Below are positions 8,255 through 16,294 of a stretch of 64,000 bases of DNA, piece by piece. The stretch is from Candidatus Obscuribacterales bacterium. GTDB lineage: Bacteria > Cyanobacteriota > Vampirovibrionia > Obscuribacterales > Obscuribacteraceae. Below the pieces are notes generated by a model that did not search any database, had not been told where the DNA came from, and saw only the letters and a list, made by a program, of their open reading frames with translations. Each line of letters opens with the position of its first letter. Position 1 is the first letter of the stretch. The stretch is from NCBI GenBank assembly GCA_019744775.1, contig JAIETZ010000011.1, forward strand, positions 62,001 through 126,000. Direction: 5' to 3'. The translations under genes and the position numbers were made by a program.

Positions 8255-9034
8255 CTACGTCACGATACCGCCGTCGGCACGGATTGTTTGTCCGGTTATC
8301 CAGGCTCCGTCGTCAGATGCCAGGAATGCGACAACATTGGCAATATCTACTGGCTCGGCAAGTCTGCCTAAAGCTGTCTTGGAAATGAATTCCTGCTTCA
8401 CATCTTCAGGTAATGCTTGTATGAGCATGTCCGTTGCAGTTGTGCCGGGAGCTACACCGTTGACGGTAATTTTTCTTTCGCCCAGCTCTTGAGCCCAGAT
8501 GCGCGTCAATGTATTCAATGCAGCTTTACTTGCTGAGTAGACGCTTGCTGTTTTCATGACACCTTCAGCAGCAACTGACGAGATATTGATGATGCGTCCG
8601 CCATTTTTGATTTTCGGCAAAGCTGCCATTGTTGTAGCAATGACTCCTTTGACGTTAGTATCAAATACGCGGTCATAGTGATCGACATCAATTTGATCGA
8701 TTGGGGCGGCATCCCAGACAGCTGCGTTATTGACGAGAATGTCAATTTTGCCTATTGATCTTTCAATGAGATCAATCAAGATTGCATTGTCTTTTTCTGA
8801 CGCAACGTCTGCTTTGAAAGCAACGGCATTGCTGCCTAGCTTTGTTATTTGCTCCACAACTTCATCAGCTTTTCCCTTGTTGTTGTTATAGGTCAAGGTA
8901 ACGGTAGCGCCATGTTCTGCTAGACGCAGTGCAATTGCTGCACCAATACCACGTGATCCCCCGGTGACAAGAGCCACCTTACCAGCCAATTTCTTGGTTG
9001 CGGTTGCTTCAATTTTTGTCTGTAGTGCGTTCAT
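8255..9034 (-). CDS. Short-chain dehydrogenase/reductase (FabG-like)
   Basis: A classical SDR: cofactor motif TGGSRGIG near residue 26, NNAAVW for the NNAG motif, catalytic Ser in INISSVAAEG, and YSASK with the catalytic Tyr and Lys, then the GVAPGTTATDM loop. About 259 residues from the chosen start. The start at 9034 (MNALQTK) has GAGGG 7 nt upstream; a start at 9094 would overlap the upstream LRV gene. It likely reduces a carbonyl with NADPH. Given its place behind a NemR-like regulator, a reactive-carbonyl substrate is more likely than fatty-acid synthesis, but this is inference. Confidence 0.88.
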   Translation of the reverse strand: MNALQTKIEATATKKLAGKVALVTGGSRGIGAAIALRLAEHGATVTLTYNNNKGKADEVVEQITKLGSNAVAFKADVASEKDNAILIDLIERSIGKIDILVNNAAVWDAAPIDQIDVDHYDRVFDTNVKGVIATTMAALPKIKNGGRIINISSVAAEGVMKTASVYSASKAALNTLTRIWAQELGERKITVNGVAPGTTATDMLIQALPEDVKQEFISKTALGRLAEPVDIANVVAFLASDDGAWITGQTIRADGGIVT

Positions 9035-9080
9035 TTTCATACCCTCACTTGTGTGTATTTTGTGTTTCCGTGTTTTATTC

Positions 9081-9488
9081 CTAGGCGCAGGCAAAGCATC
9101 CTTGCGGATTGCCTTTAAGCCGAGACAGAGTCAACGATGCCCTGTGCGCAACGTATGGATTTTCGTCTTCGCTCAATATCCTAAGAAGATCTGTCGGAAT
9201 TTGAGCGTTGTCTGCCAAGCCAAAACGAACATCTGCATCTTCGTCTAAAGCAAGCTTTGCCAAAAACATTTTTGGCAATGATTTGTTGGCAGACAGACTG
9301 AGTCTTACTTCCTTGTCTTCATCATTTACAAGCACAGCAAGAATGCCAACGGGCGTAGACAAATTTTCTGCTACACGCGCTCTCACCGATGCGTCGCTTG
9401 AAAAAGCCAGTTCTTTTAAAAGTCCGGTTGCCACATCCGGATTGCCGGCTGTTAAATAGTCTTTGGCAATTGATCTTGATACAAACAT
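9081..9488 (-). CDS. Leucine-rich-repeat-variant (LRV/HEAT-like) protein
   Basis: The 135-residue protein consists of four to five repeats of about 24 residues with the LRV pattern DxxVRxxLAxNxxxPxxLLxxLxxD (for example DADVRFGLADNAQIPTDLL). Such repeats form a short right-handed alpha superhelix used for protein contacts. The C-terminus ends CFAC followed by Ala, a CxxC pair that could be redox- or metal-active. It lies between the TetR-type regulator and the SDR on one strand, so it may belong to the same electrophile-response transcript. The partner is unknown. Confidence 0.75.
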   Translation of the reverse strand: MFVSRSIAKDYLTAGNPDVATGLLKELAFSSDASVRARVAENLSTPVGILAVLVNDEDKEVRLSLSANKSLPKMFLAKLALDEDADVRFGLADNAQIPTDLLRILSEDENPYVAHRASLTLSRLKGNPQGCFACA

Positions 9489-9584
9489 CCTGATTCACCC
9501 CTTTTTTAGAAAAACAGTCCAGTCCAATCCGAGCACGGCTCGAAAAAAACGTCCTATTTATTTTGCGCTAGATCGGCTTGCCGT

Positions 9585-10184
9585 CTAGGCTTTCAACACA
9601 TCTTCAAACATTAGGTCCATAAAGACATCGAGCGGTTGAGGATCCTTGACTGTTTTGGCTCTCATTACCGCACCACCCCAACCACAGGCGAATAGTTCTG
9701 CAATTTCTTGCGCTCTCCTATTGTCTTTAATCTCCCCGGACTTTTGTCCTTCTTCAATACACTCCGCAAATAAGTTGCGCCATTTGTCCATCACTTTGGA
9801 TAATTCCTTGCGCAAGACTTCGCTTTGATCAGCCATTTCTTGGCTTAGATTTCCAATTAGACAACCTTTGCGACACTCCTGAGCAACAAGCATTGCTTTG
9901 CCTGTTTCACAGTATGTCCGTAGTCTCTCCAGCGGTTTTTGCTTTGGATTACGTAGAATCGTCTGCAAATTGGCTGAATAGTCTTGATCAAAAAAGTGAA
10001 TGATTTCAACCGCGTAATTTTCTTTGCTGTCAAAATAATGATAGAAAGAACCTTTTGGTACGCCTAAAGTATTGAGCACTTCCTGAATGCCGGTGTTGGT
10101 ATAACCCTTTTCCAACATCAGATCCATGCCAACTTGCAGCAACGCTGTTTTTGTTTCTTGCTTTGTCGCAGTTTTAGGACTCAT
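9585..10184 (-). CDS. TetR/AcrR-family regulator, NemR-like
   Basis: A 199-residue TetR-family repressor with an N-terminal helix-turn-helix (IQEVLNTLGVPKGSFYHYFDSKE, about residues 33-55). The segment KGCLIGNLSQEMADQSE (Cys108) corresponds to SGCLTVKLSAEVCDLSE of E. coli NemR as I recall it, where the Cys is the redox/electrophile-sensing residue. Upstream lies a near-ideal NemR-type palindrome. The gene probably represses itself and the downstream LRV-SDR-MDR genes until a quinone, aldehyde or hypochlorite modifies the Cys. The match to NemR is by motif, not by alignment search. Confidence 0.85.
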   Translation of the reverse strand: MSPKTATKQETKTALLQVGMDLMLEKGYTNTGIQEVLNTLGVPKGSFYHYFDSKENYAVEIIHFFDQDYSANLQTILRNPKQKPLERLRTYCETGKAMLVAQECRKGCLIGNLSQEMADQSEVLRKELSKVMDKWRNLFAECIEEGQKSGEIKDNRRAQEIAELFACGWGGAVMRAKTVKDPQPLDVFMDLMFEDVLKA

Positions 10185-10229
10185 AATTCACCTTATATAG
10201 AAGCTGGTCATCCCGGTTCATGCTTATAG

Positions 10230-10249
10230 AATAGACCGGTCGGTCTATT
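10230..10249. promoter_or_regulatory. NemR-type operator palindrome
   Basis: AATAGACC (10230-10237), a 4-nt spacer, and GGTCTATT (10242-10249) form a perfect 8-bp inverted repeat. The core TAGACC-N4-GGTCTA equals the known NemR box. It lies 45 bp upstream of the regulator start, as expected for autoregulation. I found no second full copy in the window. Confidence 0.85.
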
Positions 10250-10398
10250 TCCGTCAAGCCCACCCATTTTTACCCTTCCGACGCCCCAAAAGCCTTGTCC
10301 TGTTAGGGTTCTCGGGAATCGGCTCGACATCCGCCCTACGGTAAACATCCATTAATTTACGATGTAATATGCGTATTACATGAAATACAAAGGCTTTG

Positions 10399-10641
10399 TT
10401 AGCTAACAACCAAATGCTTTTGCAGCACCCTTTGTATGTCAGCCAAAAGCGTAGGCTTCTGTAAATAGTCATCCATGCCGGCGACAATGCATCTGGTTTA
10501 ATCGCCATGTCTTGTTAAGACAATAATCGGCACGTGCTCGCCTCTATTCATTTTCTCAAGCTCGCGTATCAACATGGTGGCATGGAGTCCGTCCATTCCT
10601 GGCAGTGCAATATGCATAAAAATTACGTTCGGCACCCTCAT
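10399..10641 (-). pseudogene. Decayed response-regulator receiver domain
   Basis: Translated on the minus strand, this gives the second half of a CheY-like receiver: VPNVIFMHIALPGMDGLHAT, then VPIIVLTRHGD, an in-frame TAA at 10498-10500, and AGMDDYLQKPTLLADIQ with the conserved Lys of the K-P motif. The first half with the phosphoacceptor Asp region is missing or altered (MHIALPGMDG where MDIQMPGMDG is usual). Truncation, loss of the Asp and an internal stop show a dead gene, perhaps once a hybrid kinase tail. Confidence 0.75.
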
Positions 10642-10936
10642 TTAAGCGCATCACATATCCTTCGGGAGTGAGCATGAAAATTGCAACGAAAAATTGTTTC
10701 TCTTTACGGTATCTTTTCAATGATGGAAAGGAACCTCATTGGCTCCCATGACAACGGGCTTTCAAATACTAAATTTAGGTATAGCCCATTAATATTGGCG
10801 ACTTGCAGAAGTAGCAAAAGTACCAATGTCGCCCACAGGCTGGGCTTGACGAGAATTCAGCTTTTTATATTTTTCAATATAGCAGGATTCTACGTGGCAC
10901 CATTTCGTGATGGCAGCGTATTTCTTGGTTCGTTAG
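10642..10936. other. Non-coding or fully decayed stretch
   Basis: About 300 bp between two pseudogene fragments. There are open stretches on both strands, but none shows family motifs, a ribosome binding site or sensible composition. I see no RNA gene, terminator or clean repeat. It is most simply the eroded remainder of the genes on either side. Confidence 0.4.
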
Positions 10937-10963
10937 GTAACAAGAGCCAGCAAAGGCGCAGTC

Positions 10964-11275
10964 ATGAAATCCCATTACGACCATGAAGTATCTAACGATT
11001 TGTCGAATCGACTACATAATCTATTGCAAAATCACTTCCCCTGGGTCACTATGGTCGAGAGCATCTCCGCCAAAAGAAGTTACGACGCATTCACCGATGA
11101 CGGTTATGGCGTAGTCAAATGCTTTAAGGAATTACCTGAACTGATAGTGGCAACAGGGTGGAGTTCAGGAGGCATTAAAAGCGCACCGACAGTCGCCAAA
11201 GAAGTTACGCGCGTGGTATCCGGAAAAGCACTTTTTTATGGAGGTCAACATGCAACTACAAATACGCCGAGCTGA
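10964..11275 (+). pseudogene. C-terminal remnant of a DAO-type FAD-dependent oxidoreductase
   Basis: The last 70 residues look like the C-terminus of a glycine/D-amino-acid-oxidase-family flavoenzyme: AKRSYDAFTDDGYGVV matches the pattern around the conserved TpDG, and ELIVATGWSSGGIKSAPTVA matches the vaTGhsgxGi..aP flavin-binding end. Family members are 350-430 residues, so about 80 percent is missing. It is probably a pseudogene. It overlaps the start of the GNAT gene, whose ribosome binding site lies inside it. Confidence 0.5.
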
Positions 11276-11735
11276 ATTGAGCGATGTGGAAGCACTCATG
11301 CCCGTATTCAACTCGTACCGCAGCTTTTATAAAATGCAACCTGCTTTAGATAAAGCAAGAGTATTCATCACTGAAAATTTATCGAACAACCGTTCAATAA
11401 TTTTTGCAGCGGTAGCTAAACAACCAAGCGGAAAAGAAACAATCGTTGGATTTACTCAGCTTTATCCTCGACTGTCATCTCTTGCCATGACGCATTACAT
11501 GTATCTTTCCGACTTATACGTCGACGAGAACTGCCGCCGCCACGGAATAGCCAAGCAACTAATGAAGACAGCCGAGGAATACTGCATTGCCAATGGAGCT
11601 ATTTTTGTTGAATTGCAAACAGCACACACAAACAAAAATGCACAAGCACTCTACGAATCACTTGGATATAAAACTGATGACGAGTATCTAACTTACTCTC
11701 TGAAACTTCCCAATTCAATTCCTGCAATTGTGTAG
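11250..11735 (+). CDS. GNAT-family N-acetyltransferase
   Basis: A compact GNAT enzyme of about 161 residues: IRRAELSDVEALM at the N-terminus, the acetyl-CoA loop CRRHGIAKQLM near residue 90, and NAQALYESLGYK near the C-terminus, typical of motif B. It should transfer an acetyl group from acetyl-CoA to an amine, substrate unknown. The start at 11250 is preferred because GGAGGT lies 4 nt before it; an ATG at 11238 is possible. It lies 78 bp before an MFS exporter on the same strand, a pairing often seen in resistance loci. Confidence 0.88.
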   Translation: MQLQIRRAELSDVEALMPVFNSYRSFYKMQPALDKARVFITENLSNNRSIIFAAVAKQPSGKETIVGFTQLYPRLSSLAMTHYMYLSDLYVDENCRRHGIAKQLMKTAEEYCIANGAIFVELQTAHTNKNAQALYESLGYKTDDEYLTYSLKLPNSIPAIV

Positions 11736-11813
11736 ATCTCATGCACACAAAGGCGTAAGTTACGGAATCTCTGTAGGGTCGCATTGCATGCGCCCGCACC
11801 AAAGGACAAGACT

Positions 11814-13100
11814 ATGAATTACATACAAGTCTTAAAGGAACCAAAAATGGCCGCCCTCTGGGTGAGCCAGGTTCTTTCCGCCTTTGGTGATCATCTCTAT
11901 ATGATTGCAGCAATATGGATGGCTGTTCAATCTTTTGGCTCTAAGGCAGCTTTTGTGGCAGCAGCCATCTCAATTGGGCGCATATCCTTTGGAGTTTTGG
12001 GCGGTGTTCTAGCCGATAGATTCAATCGCGGCGCAATTATGGTGGCATCTGACGTTATTCGTTTTCTTGCAGTCGCCACCCTTCCAATCGCCGCAGCTTA
12101 TGGACCAATCAACTTCTGGCATCTTATGTTTGTCGGATTAGCGATTGGCATCTTCAGCGCTTTATTTGATCCAGCATTGCAGGCAAGCTTGCCTTTGGTA
12201 TCACCATCACCAAAAAGCTTACCGGCTCTCAACGGTCTAATAGATATCACCCAACGTATAGCTAGAACAGTAAGCCCAACCCTTGCCGGATTTCTTGTGG
12301 CTCTCTTTCCATTGCATCACTTCTACACCATCGACGCTGTCAGCTTTTTGGTTTCCGCCGCAGGCATCTTTGCCTTAAGTGCTCACATCAAATGGAATGA
12401 GCCCAAAACAACGTCCGTCCATCCTACACACATAATTTCTGATCTTTTGGAAGGCTTCAACGCTGTCAAAGATCACAAGTTAATAGCAGCTGGTCTTCTA
12501 ACCACATTTGTAATGTCCGGACTCTGGGGCTGCGCATTTACCGTGGGCATCCCTATTCTTATCAAAACAACGTTAGCCGGCGACATTGGCGACTTTGGCT
12601 TCATAGTCGGCGCTTATGGTCTAGGCAATGTTCTGGCAAATATCATTATGTCCAACGTTCAGATTCACAGAAAAGCACTGGTCATGTTTGCCGCAGACTT
12701 TGTGCTTGGTATTGGCTTTATAGTAATTGCCTTCAGCCACTGGTTGCCTTTATCACTGTTAGCCTCGGCCTTTGCCGCTCTTGGTGGTCCGATGGGTGAA
12801 CTTATAACTCTAAATTTGATTACCTCTGAAATACACAATTCACATTTAGGTAAGGCTTTGGCATTTCGCTTACTTGCAACAAATGCTGGTTATTCGTTGG
12901 GCCTATTAATTGCCGCGCCTCTGTATGCCCACTTTGATCCAACAGGAATTATCACGGTTTGCTCACTCTTGATGTGCCTAACGGGCATCATTGGATTATC
13001 AATATTCGGCTTTGGAAAACACGTCCCTCAAATATCCGAAGAAGAACATACTCCAACAGCAATAGAATCTCCGATCGCGAAAACGCCAGTCAAGGTCTAA
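11814..13100 (+). CDS. MFS transporter (enterobactin-exporter/MdtH-type drug efflux fold)
   Basis: A 428-residue protein with 10-12 membrane segments and an MFS loop motif between segments 2 and 3 (GGVLADRFNRGAIM). N- and C-terminal halves are homologous-looking, with a central cytoplasmic loop around residues 190-220. Single-gene MFS efflux of a small molecule in exchange for protons is the family role. The ATG at 11814 has AAGGA 8 nt upstream; a TTG at 11784 would add ten residues. A short charged tail follows the last segment. The substrate cannot be read from sequence. Confidence 0.85.
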   Translation: MNYIQVLKEPKMAALWVSQVLSAFGDHLYMIAAIWMAVQSFGSKAAFVAAAISIGRISFGVLGGVLADRFNRGAIMVASDVIRFLAVATLPIAAAYGPINFWHLMFVGLAIGIFSALFDPALQASLPLVSPSPKSLPALNGLIDITQRIARTVSPTLAGFLVALFPLHHFYTIDAVSFLVSAAGIFALSAHIKWNEPKTTSVHPTHIISDLLEGFNAVKDHKLIAAGLLTTFVMSGLWGCAFTVGIPILIKTTLAGDIGDFGFIVGAYGLGNVLANIIMSNVQIHRKALVMFAADFVLGIGFIVIAFSHWLPLSLLASAFAALGGPMGELITLNLITSEIHNSHLGKALAFRLLATNAGYSLGLLIAAPLYAHFDPTGIITVCSLLMCLTGIIGLSIFGFGKHVPQISEEEHTPTAIESPIAKTPVKV

Positions 13101-13242
13101 ATAGTCCACAGTCTCCGCAAAAACCAACAAGTCAAGGCACCAACCATTTGGTCAGGAACCCGTAGGTCCGTTTGACGTCTACTTCTTTCGTGAGTCCACA
13201 CACACGCCCCAAAATCACAAAACACTAGTAAAGGAAAATAAA

Positions 13243-13740
13243 ATGCAATTACTCCCATCTCTGGCGTTGAGTGCCCTATTGCTCATGTCAACACCAGTGT
13301 TCGCTCAGGATGCCCCATCTGTTGTCGAACCTGAAATAGCACAAGCACAGGTCTCAATTGACCCGACTTTGAAAGTCACCCCTGAGCAACGTGAAAAACT
13401 GATGGCGCTTCGCAATCAATACACTCTTGATACGGCAACTAAAAAGGCCGAATTGCAAGTGGCAAAGTCACAATTACGCTCTGTCTTCAAGAAGCCAACC
13501 GTAGATAAGTCTGCAGCGATTAGCTTGCAGGGCAAAATCAACGGCTTGAAGGGCGATCTGTCAACCGCAAGACTAAATCTTAAGTTGGCAGCAGCTGATG
13601 TCTTCACAGCTGAGCAACGCGCAGCTTTTTCAAAGATGCGCCATGGCTACGGTCATAAGCGTGGATGCGGCCCCTCACGAGGCGGTTTCCGCGGCCACGG
13701 CGGTCCTATGGGCCACCAATTCCGTGGTGCAAAAGCTTAA
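13243..13740 (+). CDS. Secreted Spy/CpxP-like LTxxQ-motif protein with metal-binding tail
   Basis: It has an N-terminal signal peptide (cleavage near VFA-QD, residue 21) and two LTxxQ-type motifs (VTPEQREKL about 45, FTAEQRAAF about 126) separated by helices, the layout of Spy/CpxP periplasmic chaperones and zinc-resistance proteins. The last 35 residues are Gly, His and Arg rich (MRHGYGHKRGCG, RGHGGPMGH), suggesting metal binding. AAAGG precedes the ATG and a terminator follows. It is expected in the periplasm, binding unfolded protein or metal. Confidence 0.75.
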   Translation: MQLLPSLALSALLLMSTPVFAQDAPSVVEPEIAQAQVSIDPTLKVTPEQREKLMALRNQYTLDTATKKAELQVAKSQLRSVFKKPTVDKSAAISLQGKINGLKGDLSTARLNLKLAAADVFTAEQRAAFSKMRHGYGHKRGCGPSRGGFRGHGGPMGHQFRGAKA

Positions 13741-13766
13741 CAAGCTCGCGCAATGACCTATTGCAA

Positions 13767-13800
13767 TACACCGGCAGTCCATACCCCTGCCGGTGTTTGC
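13767..13800. terminator. Terminator between the convergent Spy-like and tyrA genes
   Basis: ACACCGGCAG (13768-13777 region) and CTGCCGGTGT (13787-13796) form a 10-bp stem followed by TTGCTTTACTT. It lies after the stop of the Spy-like gene and just before the end of the convergent tyrA, so it may serve both. Confidence 0.8.
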
Positions 13801-13809
13801 TTTACTTAA

Positions 13810-15042
13810 CTAAGCCTGAGGAATTTCTGCTGCATTTTCAAAATGCTCGGCAAGCTTTAGTTGATCACCCGATTCAATAGCGCCTTCTATCTCTAAAAGT
13901 TTCGCACGCAAATCACTCAGTGATTGAATGATTTCACTACCATTTTGCTGAACAATTTCACTCCACATCGCACTCGGTGAATTCATCAGCCTTCGCAATT
14001 CACGAAAGGTTTTGCCGGAAATACCAGATATCGCCGCAAGCTCTTCTTCACTAAGCGATTCCTTCATAGACGATCCCAACGCTACAGCTATTAACTGAAC
14101 GAGGTGACTGATTCTGGCAGCAACCGCATCATGTGATTTTGCATCCATGACTTCAACCCGAAAATTCAGATCGCCAAGCCATCGTAAAACTCGACCGATT
14201 GAAACTTCCGACGACTTAGCAGTTGGCGTCAAGCAAAACACCGAGCCATCTACCTTTACTTCGGAGGATGCTTCAAAGCCTTGCTTTTCGCTTCCCATAA
14301 AAGGATGTCCGCCAATAAACTCAGCTTCGTTTAGGTCTAACTGCTCAGCCAACTTACATATGGATGATTTTGTCGAGGTGACATCCATCACCACTTGTCC
14401 CCGTTTCAAAAATGGGGCTATTTGCTTGAGCAGTTTTAAATTGGTCTTTGGACTAGAAGCTAGAACTACCAAAGATGCCTCATGCAATAGGTTAGTGAAA
14501 TTACTGTCGCCCTTTTCTATAAATCCGGCTTCGAAAACAGACAGCAACTTAACGGCTTCGTCACAACCAAAGATGCGTGTATCAGGAAGCATCGTGTTTA
14601 TTTGTCGTATAAGGCTTCCACCAATAAGTCCTACGCCAATCACTAACACTTCTGGAAACGCCAAGGACTTATTCTTTTCATTTTTGATCTGAGCCTGGAT
14701 TTTTCTTGACTGTTCCATAATTACAGTGAAGATTGTCTCCAGTGCTTGTTTGCTTGCCGGATCATCTGCGGCGTCGATCGCCCGCTGCAAAACTTCTTTT
14801 TCTCTCAGATTGTCCAATACAGGCAGTTTGGCTTCAGCTTTCAAGTTACCTATTTTCTGAGCAGCAGAAAATCTTTCTACAAGCAATTTAGCGATGTCGC
14901 TATCGATACGATCTATTTTGTGACGCAGCTCACAAATTTGCGGAACAGCAATTGTATCTGCCCCCGTTTCAACTTCGGCTTGCGCAATGGATAAATTGCT
15001 TTGCCATCGCGCTGTGTTTGCCGTGTTATTTACTGAACTCAT
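13810..15042 (-). CDS. tyrA: Bifunctional chorismate mutase / prephenate dehydrogenase
   Basis: Residues about 35-120 form an AroQ-type chorismate mutase (ELRHKIDRIDSDIAKLLVERF, then REKEVLQRA). Residues about 130-380 form prephenate dehydrogenase: the NAD motif VIGVGLIGGSLI, DVTSTKSSI, GGHPFMGSEKQGFEAS with the catalytic His region, and ISHLVQLIAVAL. It converts chorismate to prephenate and on to 4-hydroxyphenylpyruvate for tyrosine. The fused order (mutase, then dehydrogenase) matches the enterobacterial T-protein. There is no C-terminal ACT domain. It lies 28 bp downstream of aroF and is probably read from the same attenuated promoter. Confidence 0.93.
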   Translation of the reverse strand: MSSVNNTANTARWQSNLSIAQAEVETGADTIAVPQICELRHKIDRIDSDIAKLLVERFSAAQKIGNLKAEAKLPVLDNLREKEVLQRAIDAADDPASKQALETIFTVIMEQSRKIQAQIKNEKNKSLAFPEVLVIGVGLIGGSLIRQINTMLPDTRIFGCDEAVKLLSVFEAGFIEKGDSNFTNLLHEASLVVLASSPKTNLKLLKQIAPFLKRGQVVMDVTSTKSSICKLAEQLDLNEAEFIGGHPFMGSEKQGFEASSEVKVDGSVFCLTPTAKSSEVSIGRVLRWLGDLNFRVEVMDAKSHDAVAARISHLVQLIAVALGSSMKESLSEEELAAISGISGKTFRELRRLMNSPSAMWSEIVQQNGSEIIQSLSDLRAKLLEIEGAIESGDQLKLAEHFENAAEIPQA

Positions 15043-15070
15043 TTTCCTATCCCCTAAATTATTAGATTAA

Positions 15071-15967
15071 CTAAGCGCGGCAACGATCTTCGCTCTGATG
15101 TCCAACAGCCAGACCCGACACTACAGAGAAGTTCGGCTTGGTGTTAATGAGTCTTCTACCGATAGCTTCAGCTATTGGCTTAATGCTCTTAACCAGATTA
15201 GCCATGTCCTCTAAAGACAATGCCTGGCGAGCATCTGAGACCGACTTTTCCGGCTCCGGATGGCACTCGATGATTAGTCCATCGGCGCCACAGGCAACTG
15301 CAGCGCGGGCAAGGTCGGCAACCAGCTCCCGCTTGCCGGCGGCATGGCTTGGGTCAACCACGACAGGCAGGTGGGTCAGATGCTTGAGGGCGACAACTGC
15401 GCCCAAATCCAGGACATTGCGGGTTTCGGGGTCAAAGCTGCGAATTCCTCTTTCACAAAGAATCACGCGATGATTACCCTGGCTCATGATGTATTCGGCA
15501 GCCATAAGCAGCTCTTCTAATGTGGCAGCCAGACCGCGTTTCAGTAATACCGGCAAATCGGTCTGTCCTACAGCTTTCAGAAGCTCGAAGTTTTGCATGT
15601 TGCGGCTGCCAATTTGCAAAATGTCCACATGTCCCAAGACTTGCTGGACGTGCTCAACGGACATAACTTCTGTAATTACAGGCAGGCTGTGCTTTTGGCG
15701 AACTTCATCCAAAACAGCTACTCCTTCCTGACCGAGTCCTTGGAAGGAGTAAGGGGACGTGCGGGGCTTGAAGATACAGCCACGGATGACCTGAATGGCA
15801 GCTGGAGCCAGTTCTGTGGCTACCTGGTCCATTTGTTCGCGGCTCTCAACGGCACATGGTCCGCCAAGAATCACTATCTCATTGCCGCCTATTTCCAGGC
15901 GCTCGGAGATGCGTACTGTCGATTTATGTCCTTCTTCTTGCTTGCTTGCTAGTTTTGCTTGTAACAC
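15071..15967 (-). CDS. aroF: 3-Deoxy-7-phosphoheptulonate (DAHP) synthase, type I-beta
   Basis: First enzyme of the shikimate pathway: condenses phosphoenolpyruvate with erythrose 4-phosphate. Motifs of the KDO8P-like type I-beta class are clear: GGPCAVESREQ, KPRTSPYSFQGLG, LQIGSRNMQNFELL, LLKRGLAATLEE, VVDPSHAAGKRE and IIECHPEPEKS. At 298 residues it lacks both an N-terminal ferredoxin-like regulatory domain and a chorismate mutase fusion, so allosteric control is probably weak and attenuation may carry most regulation. The start is GTG at 15967 with AGAGG 8 nt upstream. Two tandem leader-peptide attenuators precede it. Confidence 0.93.
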   Translation of the reverse strand: MLQAKLASKQEEGHKSTVRISERLEIGGNEIVILGGPCAVESREQMDQVATELAPAAIQVIRGCIFKPRTSPYSFQGLGQEGVAVLDEVRQKHSLPVITEVMSVEHVQQVLGHVDILQIGSRNMQNFELLKAVGQTDLPVLLKRGLAATLEELLMAAEYIMSQGNHRVILCERGIRSFDPETRNVLDLGAVVALKHLTHLPVVVDPSHAAGKRELVADLARAAVACGADGLIIECHPEPEKSVSDARQALSLEDMANLVKSIKPIAEAIGRRLINTKPNFSVVSGLAVGHQSEDRCRA

Positions 15968-15993
15968 TGTTCTGTCCTCTTAATGTGAATGTG

Positions 15994-16035
15994 AAAAACA
16001 AAAAGCCTGGGTCGCTCTATGGCGGACCCAGGCTT
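15994..16035 (-). terminator. Second attenuator terminator of aroF-tyrA
   Basis: On the minus strand an 11-bp perfect stem (16035-16025 with 16013-16003) is followed by TTTTTGTTTTT. The proximal arm CCTGGGTC (16032-16025) is also perfectly complementary to GACCCAGG at 16073-16066, inside the end of leader peptide 2. The same eight bases can therefore form either terminator or antiterminator, the classic attenuator switch. Confidence 0.9.
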
Positions 16036-16062
16036 GAAATGGCTTAAATGCTCATGTTCAAC

Positions 16063-16128
16063 CTACCTGGGTCGTCCCCTGGTCCAGTAGCTATACCAAG
16101 TTGTGGTTGGAGATGCGTTGAAAGTCAT
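16063..16128 (-). CDS. Aromatic leader peptide 2 of aroF-tyrA
   Basis: A 21-codon ORF from ATG 16128 to TAG 16063. It encodes MTFNASPTTTWYSYWT followed by RGRPR: Phe3, Trp11, Tyr12, Tyr14 and Trp15. Aromatic codons cluster just before the segment that can pair with the terminator. A ribosome stalled there for lack of charged Trp or Tyr tRNA would leave GACCCAGG free to form the antiterminator and let transcription enter aroF. It is too short for homology-based annotation; the evidence is codon content plus the RNA switch downstream. Confidence 0.85.
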   Translation of the reverse strand: MTFNASPTTTWYSYWTRGRPR

Positions 16129-16146
16129 TTGCTTAATTAGCCCTTT

Positions 16147-16181
16147 AAAAACAAAAACCGCAGATACAAGACCTGCGGTTT
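16147..16181 (-). terminator. First attenuator terminator of aroF-tyrA
   Basis: A 9-bp stem on the minus strand (AAACCGCAG at 16181-16173, CTGCGGTTT at 16163-16155) is followed by TTGTTTTT. An alternative pairing joins CCAGGTAAACC (16187-16177), which includes part of the proximal arm, to GGTTTGCCTGG (16223-16213) in the end of leader peptide 1, 11 pairs with one G-U. Confidence 0.88.
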
Positions 16182-16207
16182 ACCTGGATGAATAAAAGCG
16201 ACCTACG

Positions 16208-16255
16208 TCACCCCAGGCAAACCTTCTTGTACCAGTAATAATTAAAAGTGGTCAT
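16208..16255 (-). CDS. Aromatic leader peptide 1 of aroF-tyrA
   Basis: A 15-codon ORF from ATG 16255 to TGA 16208 encoding MTTFNYYWYKKVCLG, with Phe4, Tyr6, Tyr7, Trp8 and Tyr9. Four of the five aromatic residues are consecutive. It lies about 40 nt after the predicted start of transcription and directly before terminator 1, with a GAGAG Shine-Dalgarno-like stretch. It is the first of two successive aromatic-sensing leaders on one transcript. Confidence 0.87.
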   Translation of the reverse strand: MTTFNYYWYKKVCLG

Positions 16256-16294
16256 TGTTCTCTCTTTTTTGGCGACTTTCCCGCCGGCCCGATG

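Noticed and set aside
10254-10508. 84-residue minus-strand open frame
   Set aside because: It overlaps the response-regulator remnant in another frame and the NemR-type operator region; it has no motifs and unusual Trp/Cys-rich composition.
10681-10986. 101-residue plus-strand open frame
   Set aside because: No ribosome binding site, no family motif, and it lies in a decayed zone; the composition looks random.
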